Shown one piece after another: positions 43,533 through 53,002 of a DNA stretch of 64,000 nucleotides. Position 1 is the stretch's first letter; each line of letters starts with the position of its first letter. This stretch comes from VYFG01 sp965248685. Its GTDB lineage: Bacteria; Pseudomonadota; Gammaproteobacteria; Arenicellales; Poriferihabitantaceae. Location of the stretch: the NCBI GenBank assembly GCA_965248685.1, contig CBDFKC010000002.1, forward strand, positions 310,001 through 374,000. The letters run 5' to 3'. Both the position numbers and the translations under genes were made by a program. The notes beneath the pieces were generated by a model. It did not search any database. It worked only from the letters and a program-made list of their open reading frames with translations, and was not told the DNA's origin.

Positions 43533-44122
43533 GCATGCGCAAAATCGTAGTGAGACGGAGACATTCAGCGACTGACTTTCAGTGTAGAGATTGTTTAAAA
43601 ATCCGAAGTGAAGCTTGTGCGAGAAGTATAGACACTATATCTCGGTTGTTTTGGGTGCTGGGTTGGTAATATTGAATGCGAAATTAGCGGAGATTAATAT
43701 CCATGTGGAACCCTTTACCAAGCAGCAAAAAATATCCCGCGTTATTACACCGCCTAGACAAATAGCTGATTGTCTGGCCCAATTAAAACTATGCCCCTAG
43801 TGTTGCCTGAAACCGTATGTGATACACCGACTAAAATGAAAGCACATATGGAACTAGTTAAACTTGATGAGAAGCAGTCGACAATGCTAACGGGTGACGA
43901 GAATGACGTCAGAGTATTGTCGAATCTCTTTAATGTTAGATATAGAGCGATGAGTAAAGATGATTTGGCACATTCAAATATGCTTACACTATTGAATGCC
44001 CAAGGTGTCGTAAAATACAAATCGAAAGGGCCAAATCAAGATAAGAGTATGATTGGTTCTTTATTAGGAGGAAACGGCATATGGTGTTCTCATTTTTTAA
44101 TCAAAAGCTCCTTTGTAATTTC
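43533..44122. other. gap between usp and hemerythrin genes
   Basis: Apart from the Sco remnant and the FNR box at its right end, I see no intact gene in this stretch. The part from 43560 to 43790 contains a short open frame without family resemblance. Confidence 0.45.
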
Positions 44123-44126
44123 TTGA
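43770..44126 (+). pseudogene. Sco-family copper chaperone remnant, C-terminal half
   Basis: From about 43817 the frame encodes DTPTKMKAHM, LDEKQSTMLTGDENDVRVLSNLF and DDLAHSNMLTLLNAQGVVKY, clearly paralogous to residues 100-165 of the intact Sco at 40303. The CxxxC copper site and signal region are missing, so it cannot bind copper normally. It has drifted further than a recent copy, and its tail is unrelated. The start shown is TTG. Confidence 0.75.
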
Positions 44127-44136
44127 TCTCGATCAA
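44123..44136 (+). promoter_or_regulatory. FNR-type box upstream of hemerythrin gene
   Basis: TTGATCTCGATCAA is a perfect palindrome with its centre 66 bp before the ATG at 44196. Confidence 0.85.
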
Positions 44137-44195
44137 ATAACCTTTTATAGAAATAATGCAGAATAGCGGAACACTATTTAACTAGACTTGGCACT

Positions 44196-44738
44196 ATGCA
44201 AAACATTGTTGATCAAATTCGTTACGATCACATAAGTATGTCTAGGATTCTACTCCTGACTGAACACGAGCTTGTGAAATTAAAGTCAGAGGGAAGTGCG
44301 AATTTCAGCTTAGTGGGCGATTGTATGCGCTATATGATTGAATATACCGAGGCCGTGCACCATCCTAAAGAAGACGCAATGATGGACTGTATATATGGCA
44401 AACTAACTGAAATAGATACGGTTATTGACGAAGTCAAACTTCAACACGGTTCGATGGGGAAAAAAAGCGCTGAATTTTATAACATTGTCAGGTCAGCAAT
44501 CATGGAGCAATTTGAGGAGAAAAGTAATATCGTTGCGTTGGGACGTGACTATGTAAATATGCAACGAAGTCATATTCGTCTGGAGGAGGGGGGTATTTTG
44601 AGAAGGCTGAAAACTCTTCTAACAACGGATGACATAGTTAAAATCAACCAACAGTATTCTGAAAACTGTGACCCTCAAATTAAGGACAACTTTGAAGAAG
44701 AATACAATAGTTTATACCGTTCTCTAATAGCAATCTGA
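44196..44738 (+). CDS. hemerythrin-domain protein
   Basis: The 180-residue helical protein has the HHE ligand series: His12 (YDHISMSR), His55-His56 with Glu59 (EAVHHPKED), His84 (LQHGSM) and His126/Glu130 (RSHIRLEEG), which together bind a diiron centre. It may bind O2 or NO or repair Fe-S clusters, as in YtfE-like proteins. A perfect FNR box upstream and the neighbouring NO-related genes favour a role under low oxygen or nitrosative stress. Confidence 0.88.
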   Translation: MQNIVDQIRYDHISMSRILLLTEHELVKLKSEGSANFSLVGDCMRYMIEYTEAVHHPKEDAMMDCIYGKLTEIDTVIDEVKLQHGSMGKKSAEFYNIVRSAIMEQFEEKSNIVALGRDYVNMQRSHIRLEEGGILRRLKTLLTTDDIVKINQQYSENCDPQIKDNFEEEYNSLYRSLIAI

Positions 44739-44938
44739 CTCGTAAATTGACTTTAGTTAAATAGGGCGGATTCGAGGAGCGTAAGCGAGAGAGAATGAAA
44801 CCAGAATTATCACGCCGACATAGATTGAAGGGGCTATCGAACTGGAGAAATACCCGTTTTAGTTTATAATACTTTAACGTTTTAATTTGGAGTTCTCAGG
44901 ACTCTGTTTGGAACTCGGCAAGAGAATGTTAAAAAAAT

Positions 44939-45553
44939 ATGAGCAAATATCAAACTGAATCAAGGATCTCAATGGCGCTGTTTTCACCGACACAGGCGTT
45001 TTCCGAACTGGCAAACTCGGAGGTTACAGCGAGGGAAGTGATTTTTAAGTATGTCATTTGGTTGTTGTTGCTTCCCCCTTTATTTCTATATATTGGCGGT
45101 TCTTTGTTTGGTTGGGACATCGGTGCTCAAGAGCCACTCATGCTATCCAATACCGCGTTGCTGATCGCCAGTATTGGTTATTTTTCTGCCCTGCTATTCG
45201 GATTCGTAACAACAGGTCTGATAAGCCGATGGATGTCTGGCACCTATAGCGCCACTAGCAATCTCGGCATCCACTTTGCGCTAGTGGCGATCGTCGGTGC
45301 GCCTCTAGCAATCGCCAGCGCGATACATTTGTTGCCAAGCGTGATGTTCAATATTATATTTTTCCTGCCAGCAATAATTTGGAGTCTGTATCTACTTTAC
45401 ACGGGGCTGCCGATAGCACTTAAAACCACACCTGAGAAAGGTATGCTGATGGCCTCTGCACTAACCTGCTGGTTGCTTATAGCGGCGGTTAGTTTGCTTG
45501 GTATCAGTCTTGCACTGTGGTCGTTAGGTTTCGGCCCATTGCTCGGAGTATAG
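44939..45553 (+). CDS. Yip1-domain membrane protein
   Basis: This 204-residue protein has five hydrophobic helices in the Yip1/DUF1282 arrangement after a polar start (ALFSPTQAFSELANSEVT... ), ending LALWSLGFGPLLGV. It begins with ATG and ends 3 bp before ccoN, so it is first in the cbb3 oxidase operon. Function in oxidase assembly is only inferred from position. Confidence 0.75.
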   Translation: MSKYQTESRISMALFSPTQAFSELANSEVTAREVIFKYVIWLLLLPPLFLYIGGSLFGWDIGAQEPLMLSNTALLIASIGYFSALLFGFVTTGLISRWMSGTYSATSNLGIHFALVAIVGAPLAIASAIHLLPSVMFNIIFFLPAIIWSLYLLYTGLPIALKTTPEKGMLMASALTCWLLIAAVSLLGISLALWSLGFGPLLGV

Positions 45554-45556
45554 AGA

Positions 45557-46993
45557 ATGTCGGAAGCTACTCCTCAAACCTACTACCAAGACGAAGTCGT
45601 CAAGCAATTACTACGTTTTTCAGTTCTTTGGGCACTCATCGCAATGACTGTCGGCGTCTATTTATCGGCGGAATTGGTCGTACCGGAGCTCAGCTTTAAC
45701 CAGCCCTGGCTGAGTTTTGGTCGACTACGTCCGTTACATACAAATGGAGTGGTTTTCGGCTTTGGTGTATCAGCCCTGATGGGCACCGCTTTTTATACCG
45801 TGCAACGTACCAGCCACGTGACATTATATGCGCCGAAGCTGGCCTGGATTTGTTGTTATGGATGGCAGATTGTCATATTACTCGGAGGACTATCGTTGTT
45901 GGCAGGCTGGACCTCATCAAAAGAATATGCCGAGCTTGAATGGCCCTTTGATTTAGCAATAACAGTCCTTTGGGTTTTCTTCGCGATTGTGTTTTTTGGC
46001 ACGCTCATAAAAAGGCGCATCAAACCAATCTATATATCAAACTGGTTTTACGGTGCCTTGATCATCGTGATCGCGATGTTACACATCGTCAACAATCTAG
46101 CTATTCCGGTCACTTTTTCGAAATCATATTCCCTGTTTGCGGGCGCTCAAGACGCCATCGTGCAATGGTGGTATGGGCATAACGCGGTCGGGTTTTTGCT
46201 TACCGGAGGCTTTCTGGGAATGCTGTATTACTTTTTACCCAAGCAATGTGGACAACCACTTTGGAGCTATCGACTTTCTGTTATTGCGTTCTGGGCATTT
46301 ACATACACCTACATCTGGGCTGGCCCACACCACTTACACTACAACTCAATTCCCGAATGGGTACAAACTCTTGCCATGGTAATGAGCTTGATCTTACTGG
46401 CACCATCTTGGGCAACCATGATTAATGGTGTGATGACAGTAAGCGGTGCATCGGAGAAGCTACGCACTGATCCGGCGCTTAAATTCGTTGTACTGTCATT
46501 GGCATTCTATGGCCTCGCCACCTTTGAAGGCCCTATGATGGCGATTCGTAGCGTGAACGTTGTGAGCCACTTTACCGATTGGACAATCGGCCATGTGCAC
46601 TCAGGAGCGCTGGGTTGGAATGCGATGATTACTTATGGCGTTTTTTATTACCTAGTACCCAAACTCGCTGGACGACCTCTTTATAGCATTACGATGGCAA
46701 ATACGCATTTTTGGCTCGCCCTTGCTGGCACCATGCTTTATGTCATCAGCATGTGGGCCGCGGGTGTTTCCCAGGGCTTGCTTTGGCTGAGTCTCGATGA
46801 AATTGGTGAGCTTCGTTACGGATTCAAGGATATTATGGCGAGTATGACTCCGTATTACTTCCTCAGATTAGTTGCTGGTGGCATATTCCTGACCGGTACA
46901 GGTTTGATGACATACAACCTTTACAAAACCATGAAAGGCGCGGAACCGATTTTGGTTGTTCCTCCCGCGCCTGATCCGGCCTATCGGGTGTAA
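45557..46993 (+). CDS. ccoN: cbb3-type cytochrome c oxidase subunit I
   Basis: The 478-residue, 12-helix catalytic subunit has the haem b ligand in RPLHTNGVVFGFG near 57-69, the CuB histidines in WYGHNAVGF near 207 and GPHHLHYN near 256-263, and the haem ligands in DWTIGHVHSGALGWN near 340-354. It reduces O2 with high affinity. It is followed at once by ccoO. No clear FNR box is in front of the operon, so control may be through the regulators differently. Confidence 0.96.
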   Translation: MSEATPQTYYQDEVVKQLLRFSVLWALIAMTVGVYLSAELVVPELSFNQPWLSFGRLRPLHTNGVVFGFGVSALMGTAFYTVQRTSHVTLYAPKLAWICCYGWQIVILLGGLSLLAGWTSSKEYAELEWPFDLAITVLWVFFAIVFFGTLIKRRIKPIYISNWFYGALIIVIAMLHIVNNLAIPVTFSKSYSLFAGAQDAIVQWWYGHNAVGFLLTGGFLGMLYYFLPKQCGQPLWSYRLSVIAFWAFTYTYIWAGPHHLHYNSIPEWVQTLAMVMSLILLAPSWATMINGVMTVSGASEKLRTDPALKFVVLSLAFYGLATFEGPMMAIRSVNVVSHFTDWTIGHVHSGALGWNAMITYGVFYYLVPKLAGRPLYSITMANTHFWLALAGTMLYVISMWAAGVSQGLLWLSLDEIGELRYGFKDIMASMTPYYFLRLVAGGIFLTGTGLMTYNLYKTMKGAEPILVVPPAPDPAYRV

Positions 46994-47629
46994 ATGATGA
47001 ACGGTCTCTCACTCCACAAGAAACTAGAGGACAACGCTGGACTATTGATTTTCGGCATCCTAATCGTGTCCTCTATCGGCGGCCTGGTACAAATTTTACC
47101 GAGCATATTTCAAAAGTCATTATCCACTGCTAGCGAGCATACACGCGTATACAGTGCCTCCGCACTTACTGGTCGTGATATCTATATTCGGGAAGGCTGT
47201 TCGGTATGTCATTCGCAACAGATTCGGCCATTAATTGCCGAGGTTGAACGCTATGGCCCGTATTCCCGGGCAGGTGAATTTGTCTACGATAGACCCTTTT
47301 TATGGGGGTCTAAACGAACGGGCCCCGACCTTCATCGTATCGGTGGCAAATACACCGATGAGTGGCACCGGATTCACATGACTAATCCGCGTGCCGTGGT
47401 AGAAAACTCAATCATGCCTGCCTACCCGTGGTTGGCCAAGCGGCAGGCGGATGCCGACAATGATATCCAAAAGAAAATGCGAGCGCTCAAACTACTTGGG
47501 CATCCTTACAGCGAAAAAGATATTCAAGCGGCTCCGGACACACTAAACGGGCTTACCGAGCTCGACGTACTCATCCAATATCTCCAGGGACTTGGTGTAA
47601 TAGATTCGTCCGGGGCAAACTCATCATGA
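46994..47629 (+). CDS. ccoO: cbb3-type cytochrome c oxidase subunit II
   Basis: The 211-residue protein has one N-terminal membrane helix (about 15-35) and a monohaem domain with GCSVCHSQQIRPL near 71-83 and the Met ligand in NSIMPAYPWL near 135-144. It passes electrons to CcoN. Its stop overlaps the ccoQ start (ATGA). Confidence 0.95.
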   Translation: MMNGLSLHKKLEDNAGLLIFGILIVSSIGGLVQILPSIFQKSLSTASEHTRVYSASALTGRDIYIREGCSVCHSQQIRPLIAEVERYGPYSRAGEFVYDRPFLWGSKRTGPDLHRIGGKYTDEWHRIHMTNPRAVVENSIMPAYPWLAKRQADADNDIQKKMRALKLLGHPYSEKDIQAAPDTLNGLTELDVLIQYLQGLGVIDSSGANSS

Positions 47630-47772
47630 TGACCGTATTTATTTTCGCCGGCGACATGCTCGTCATGTTGTTCATGATATTTCTGGTGATTTGGCTATAT
47701 ATGCGCATGCCTGAAGAAAAGCTGGATTACGCAGCGCGTATTGCTATTGAGGACGAGCAAGACCATGGCTGA
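47626..47772 (+). CDS. ccoQ: cbb3-type oxidase small subunit CcoQ-like
   Basis: A 48-residue ORF begins at the ATG overlapping the ccoO stop and ends TGA at 47772, overlapping the ccoP start by 8 bp. It has one hydrophobic helix (about 3-26) followed by a charged tail, MPEEKLDYAARIAIED, the size and layout of CcoQ (FixQ). Position between ccoO and ccoP supports the call. Confidence 0.82.
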   Translation: MMTVFIFAGDMLVMLFMIFLVIWLYMRMPEEKLDYAARIAIEDEQDHG

Positions 47773-48646
47773 TTTGCCCAATGCGTTTTGGAGTGGCTGG
47801 ATCATTGTCGTAACGGTGGTCTCCTTACTGGCGCTTGTGTGGTTGCTGGTCACAATTTATTTTCCTTCCAAAAAGTCTGCTGAATTAAATCATGCCGAAC
47901 CTGTATGGGATGAAACGCTGAAAGAGGGGACAAGTCCGCCGCCCTTGTGGTGGTTCTGGTTTGTTTTTTGCATACTGATTATTTCAGTCATCTACCTGAT
48001 GTTGTTTCCTGGATTGGGCGCCTACAAAGGCCTATTGAACTGGTCACAAGATAGCCGCTTGAAATCAAGCTACGCGCAGTATGATGCGCGCTTTGCTGCA
48101 GTCAGACAGCAAATAGTGGATAGCGAGTACGTCACCTTGCGCAACGACCCCGAGATGATGAAGAGTGCGGACCGCGTATTCCAACAACATTGCTCCGGCT
48201 GCCACGGCGAGAATGCCAAGGGGCGTGCTAATCGCTTCCCCAGCCTGGTGGATGGTGATTGGCAATGGGGTGGCTCACCCGAAAGTATTGCGCAGACTAT
48301 ACGAAAAGGACGATTGGCGGCTATGCCAGCATGGCAACCTGCTCTTGGTGACGATGGCGTAACCGAGCTGGCAAATTATGTTAAGCAATTCTCGAAGCCG
48401 GGACGAGAAGAACGTCCGGGGCATACAAAATATACGCAGATGTGCGCCGCATGCCATGGTTTCGAAGGCAAAGGCAATCCGCAGCTTGGGGCTCCAAACC
48501 TGACCGATTTAACATGGTTATATGGCCACACCATTGATCAGATCAAAGTTTCCGTCGGCCAGGGGCGAAACGGGCAAATGCCAGCATTCGAAAAAAAGCT
48601 TGATGAAACTCAAATTAAGTTACTGATTGCAAGATTTTCGCAGTAA
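47765..48646 (+). CDS. ccoP: cbb3-type cytochrome c oxidase subunit III
   Basis: This 293-residue dihaem subunit has two membrane helices (about 10-33 and 60-80) and the haem motifs CSGCH near 137-141 and CAACH near 228-232, each followed by a Met ligand region (LAAMPAW, GQMPAF). ATG at 47765 overlaps ccoQ; an upstream in-frame start is less likely. The stop is only 2 bp before a Tn3-family inverted repeat, so anything that followed, such as ccoG or ccoHIS, is now elsewhere. Confidence 0.95.
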   Translation: MADLPNAFWSGWIIVVTVVSLLALVWLLVTIYFPSKKSAELNHAEPVWDETLKEGTSPPPLWWFWFVFCILIISVIYLMLFPGLGAYKGLLNWSQDSRLKSSYAQYDARFAAVRQQIVDSEYVTLRNDPEMMKSADRVFQQHCSGCHGENAKGRANRFPSLVDGDWQWGGSPESIAQTIRKGRLAAMPAWQPALGDDGVTELANYVKQFSKPGREERPGHTKYTQMCAACHGFEGKGNPQLGAPNLTDLTWLYGHTIDQIKVSVGQGRNGQMPAFEKKLDETQIKLLIARFSQ

Positions 48647-48648
48647 CA

Positions 48649-48731
48649 GGGGTCCTAGAGTTTTTCCCTCGTAATGGGACAAAAACGTCTAGATCCCTTG
48701 CCCCGCTTACGTTTCCCGAGAGGGGTACTTT
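48649..48731 (+). repeat. left terminal inverted repeat of Tn3-family copy 1
   Basis: Begins GGGGTCCTAGAGTTTTTCCC, contains TCGTAATGGGACAAAAACG and ends near TACTTT. It mirrors the right end at 51275-51357 with few mismatches. Confidence 0.8.
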
Positions 48732-48789
48732 CCGATTTTCCGCCATTTTGGGGTGATTTGGCTAGAATCGTGGCCTTTAGGTTACGATC

Positions 48790-51299
48790 ATGCCCACCGA
48801 AAAACGACTCAAAATCCTCACCGAAGCAGAGATCGCCGATCTGTTCGGACCACCGGTACTTAGCCCTTTCAATCTCACTCGAAAAGCCCGAGTACGAATT
48901 TACAATCGTGTTTTAGAGGTGACCGGACATCAACGTTGGGAGAATGAATGTCACGGCGCCGCATTGACAAAAGACCTGATCGAACATGCACAAGCGTGGG
49001 CTCACCCGAGATCGTTATTTGACAGGGCCATTGAATACTTATCGGCACAGAAAATTAGTATTCCAGGATACACGGTTCTGCAAGACATCATCAGTGGCGT
49101 CGTCGGTGTTACCGATGATCAGCTCATTCGGCGACTCGATGACCTCATCTCGGTTGATTTGGCTGATGGTTTATCACTCCTCGTAGACGGCAAGGACTCG
49201 TTGACATTGCGGCGGTTGCGTATGTCGGCAAGAAACTTTACAGGGAGTGAGTTGCAAAAAGAACTCGCCGTGCATCGACACATTCTCACTTGGATGCCGG
49301 AAGTCAATAGAGTTCTAAGTGAGCTATCAATATCGTTGAAGAATCAGCAGCACTTTGCTGAGAGAGTCACTTATTACGGCGCCTATCTCAAGCGCCAACC
49401 TGTTGGTTACCAGCGTTTGTATTTGTTATGCTATTTACAATCGCGCTGGCAACAGGCACTGGAACGGATCGCCGATGGCTTTGTTCATCATGTTCGTCAA
49501 AGAAAACAAAAGGCCAAGATATACGCTCGTGAAGCTGTTTATCTAGACTGGCAACGAGCTGCGAGTAACGTCGGAAAGGCGGCGCAAGTGTTATTCCTTT
49601 TTATCGATGACAGTGTCGATCAACAGCAACCATTTGGTACGCTCAAGCAACGCGCATTAAAACTGCTTGCGGCAAAAGACCTGGAATCCGTCTGCTTGTT
49701 TCTGAATGATCAAAAGCGCTCGGTTGAAGAAGCCACGTGGCAGTACTTTGATCACAGGGTGAGTTTACGGGAAGGCTTGCTCCGTGAACTATTCCTGTGT
49801 TTGCACTTTGAGGGCAGTGAAAAAGCTCGACGCTTGGCGGCCGCGCTGCATCGTGCCCAGCGTGATTTAATAGCCTATGGCGAACTCTCAAAGGCCGGAA
49901 TCGATAGGCAATTGCCCACCAAGAAACAGTTGTCGTTCATGCAGGACTCGAGCGACGTGATGAATAACAAAAATACTTGGTCAACAATCCCTTCTTCCAG
50001 CAAATACCGACGACCGGTGTTGCCGATGTGTTGCGAATGGTTGATCGTGATACGGGATTCCTTGATGACTTTAAGCACGTGTTGGGAGCACAATCCAAGA
50101 GTCGAGCGCACGAGTATGATCTCTTGGCTATCTTGGTGGGTAATGCCACCAACCAGGGAATCTATGGAATCGCGCAAATATCTGATCGCACTTACGATCA
50201 GCTCGGCACCATCCAAGCGAACTACCTGCAGTTAGAAACCTTGAATGCGGCCAATGATCGCATTAACAACGCCACGGCTAAGCTTCCGATCTTCAAACAT
50301 TACAACATCCAAGAAGACATCATCCACGCAAGTGCCGATGGCCAGAAGTTCGAAGCTCGACGTGAAACGTTTAAAACACGCTATTCGTCAAAATACTTTG
50401 GCACTCAAAAAGGCGTTTCGGCCATGAGCTTAATTGCCAATCATGCGGCCATTAATGCTCGCGTGATCGGTGCCAACGAACATGAATCTCACTACATCTT
50501 CGACTTACTGATGAACAACAGCTCCGAGATCATTCCAGAGGTACTCTCTACCGATACGCACGGAGTCAACCACATCAACTTCGCTCTATTGGATATCTTT
50601 GGATACAGCTTTGCACCACGCTATGCCCGGGTGGGCCGTATCATTGACGAGATGTTCGATATAAAAGAAGACAAGTACAAGAGAATCCAACTACGTCTGA
50701 AAATACCCATCAATACCAAACGCATTATACCGCACTGGGATACTGTGCAACGGATCATGATCTCACTCTACGAACGTAAAACGACGCAAGCGACATTGGT
50801 TAGAAAGCTCTCGGGTTACAAAAGCAGTCACCCATTACTCGGGGCATTAACGGAATACAATCGCATGGTCAAAGCAAACTATCTGCTCAATTACATCGAC
50901 GATGCCAGTTTGCGAGATTACGTTCAGCGAGCGCTCAATCGAGGTGAGGCTTACCACCAACTGCGCCGCGCCATCAGCAATGTCAATGGCGATCAGTTCC
51001 GCGGTAGCTCAGACGAGGAGATCCAACTGTGGAATGAATGTGCTCGCCTGATCACCAACGCCATCATCTACTTTAACTCGGCCATACTCAGTCAGCTGTT
51101 CACCAGTTTTGAATACCAACACGACGATGAAAAAATCAAAATCGTCAAACAAGCCTCGCCGGTTGCCTGGTACAACATCAACCTGAAAGGCACCTACAAC
51201 TTCGAATTGAGTGAGAAACTGCCCGATCTGGACGAATTAATGAGCTCAATCGAGGGTTATAAGCCTGTTCAGGAAAAGTACCCCCCTCGGGAAACGTAG
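48790..51299 (+). pseudogene. tnpA: Tn3-family transposase, inactivated
   Basis: Compared with copy 2, it lacks about 69 residues in frame near residue 25 (in the DUF4158-like part, after LFGPPVLS) and about 322 bp around position 49970, which shifts the frame. The catalytic residues remain downstream: Asp in SADGQKFEARRE, Asp in STDTHGVNHI and Glu in WNECARLI. The normal stop (EK-stop in copy 2) is changed to Tyr, adding YPPRET before a new stop at 51299. No functional transposase can be made. Confidence 0.9.
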
Positions 51300-51357
51300 A
51301 CGAGGCAAGGGATCTAGACGTTTTTGTCCCATTACGAGGGAAAAACTCTAGTACCCC
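51275..51357 (-). repeat. right terminal inverted repeat of Tn3-family copy 1
   Basis: Reverse complement of the left end, ending CTCTAGTACCCC; it includes TTTTTGTCCCATTACGAGGG. Confidence 0.8.
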
Positions 51358-51635
51358 TTAAGGGTGCTCCGACACTGATGTTTTCTGGCCGTACAGATCT
51401 GCTCGATGAATCAAATTGCGTGCAGGAACTCGTCTGGTCTTTAGGTCGCAAACAACAAATCAGATCTTTCTATCGTGATGTATCAGCGGTAGCAGAAAAG
51501 TCGTTTGATTATGATTTTCCTGAAGGAGAGGAACCAGAAGCGCCTGCAGAAGAAGAGTTTACAAAGACTAAAACTAAAGGTAAAAAGAAGAATAGAAAAA
51601 GACGCGGATCTGATTTTAATTTTACGGTGCGATAA
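51358..51635 (+). pseudogene. 3' part of an unknown gene cut by the Tn3-family element
   Basis: The frame is open through the inverted repeat and the first 92 residues outside it end at a TAA at 51633-51635. It has LMFSGRTDLLDESNCVQELVWSLG, then an acidic stretch (EGEEPEAPAEEE) and a basic tail (KKKNRKRRG). No start lies outside the transposon, so this is a truncated C terminus. I recognise no family. The next gene starts 2 bp after it, implying an old operon. Confidence 0.5.
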
Positions 51636-51637
51636 AT

Positions 51638-52666
51638 ATGGCAGTAAAACTACAGGATACAGCACAGTGGGCAGTTATAATTCTCGCGATTGGTGCATTC
51701 GTACAATTCTTTTCGATACATGGGGAGGATATTAAGGAAATTCGATCGGAGCTTGTGCGGTTAGATGTAGAAACTGAAGGCCTTAATGTAACGGCGTTTT
51801 CCCATGAGATTAAAAACATACAAACTGACCTGCAACACCTTAACAAAAACCTACCACTGACTCAGTATCGTGAAGATTTGCAGAATCTATTATCCAGAGT
51901 TGAAGGGCTCGAGAATAAAATGAACGATTCTGCTCCTACAAAACCAATTGATGTTGAAAACGTAGCCAGATTTTTGTATTCAGAATATAAAGAAGAGCTT
52001 AGAGGCCCACAAGGTAAGCGTGGGGCTATAGGACCCCAAGGGAAAGGCGGGTTACAAGGCGAAAGCGGGGTTGTTGATTACTCTCGTGTTCCTGCTTCAC
52101 TTACGAACTTATCTCCTCTCGAAATGGATATATTGTTAAATAACATCATTGCAAATTCACGAATTAAGAAAATACTGCAACAGCACCAAGAAATGGCAAC
52201 CGTGGACTCTTCTATTACTACAGTCAAGAAACAGGCTGTTGAACAAGAAAATACTCAGAAACCCGAGCTGACAGAGTTTGCGTTAGGCGTGAGAGTTACT
52301 TTAAAGTCTTGTACTGGACAATCGAGCACGGTGAGTTGTTTATTTTTTATAAATTCGAAAGACGAAGATAAAAGAATCACTATAACCCGTGATTCCACAT
52401 TATATGATCAGAATGGCAATAAATATTCGGCCGATTACGCAGCGATAGCGAACACTGGTAAGGAATTAAGTCGTAGGGTTGGTACATCAGTGCATGGAGA
52501 TTTAGTTAGGGGAGTCAACATCAAAACCACATTACAATTTAACGAGTTTGAATCTTCTGCAACGACTATAAGCAAAGTTGCAATATATGCTTATATTTAC
52601 ACACAAAAAGGCACTCAAGGAAAACACTCGTTTGAATTCCGTGATATCGCCATAAACAATGATTGA
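51638..52666 (+). CDS. membrane-anchored coiled-coil/collagen-like protein
   Basis: The 342-residue protein has one membrane helix (about 8-27), a coiled coil (about 30-100, with heptads such as IKNIQTDLQHLNKNL), a stretch of seven collagen-type G-x-y triplets (GPQGKRGAIGPQGKGGLQG near 127-148) and a C-terminal beta-rich domain (210-342) with a CTGQSSTVSCLFFI core. I do not recognise the family. The outward-facing fibrous stalk and terminal domain look like a surface or periplasmic trimer. It is next to a truncated partner within the transposon-flanked segment. Confidence 0.7.
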   Translation: MAVKLQDTAQWAVIILAIGAFVQFFSIHGEDIKEIRSELVRLDVETEGLNVTAFSHEIKNIQTDLQHLNKNLPLTQYREDLQNLLSRVEGLENKMNDSAPTKPIDVENVARFLYSEYKEELRGPQGKRGAIGPQGKGGLQGESGVVDYSRVPASLTNLSPLEMDILLNNIIANSRIKKILQQHQEMATVDSSITTVKKQAVEQENTQKPELTEFALGVRVTLKSCTGQSSTVSCLFFINSKDEDKRITITRDSTLYDQNGNKYSADYAAIANTGKELSRRVGTSVHGDLVRGVNIKTTLQFNEFESSATTISKVAIYAYIYTQKGTQGKHSFEFRDIAINND

Positions 52667-53002
52667 TCTGGTTTACTCCTTTCAGACGTAATACTAGAGC
52701 CAGTATTTAATATGAGTCCACATAATTACGGAATGCTTTTACTTTACATAATATACATTATGCGAAGTGAACTATGTGCAACGGTCTCAGGGGTGTTATA
52801 AGTTACGGTGAGATTTGTGGTTTTGCCGTCTATGTACTATTAGTAACTTTAATAAAATTACTTATCTTATTGTTTTAAATGTAATAAGTGTTAAAAATGG
52901 AATTTAAATTTATTAAATTAAACAAAATCCCTAAATGCACATCTATGGTCGCGGGTTTATAATTCAACGCGAAATAATATACGTTACTGCATAATAAAAA
53001 CC
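52667..53002. other. AT-rich intergenic stretch
   Basis: No gene is visible. It holds one perfect inverted repeat, CATAAT/ATTATG at 52747-52762 with a 4-bp spacer, and long A/T runs just before the dehalogenase gene that could serve as its promoter. The composition is much more AT-rich than the following genes. Confidence 0.45.

Larger units (their letters stand above)
48649..51357 (+). mobile_element. Tn3-family element copy 1 (defective)
   Basis: The ends match as long inverted repeats: GGGGTCCTAGAGTTTTTCCC at the left and its partner ending CTCTAGTACCCC at the right, alike over about 83 bp. Inside is one transposase frame on the plus strand, broken. No 5-bp target duplication is seen (left flank TAACA, right flank TTAAG). 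No resolvase or other cargo is inside. It is shorter than copy 2 through two internal deletions. Confidence 0.88.

Noticed and set aside
43615..43800. Open frame of 61 codons between usp and the Sco remnant
   Set aside because: No similarity or start signal; it is part of a decayed gap.
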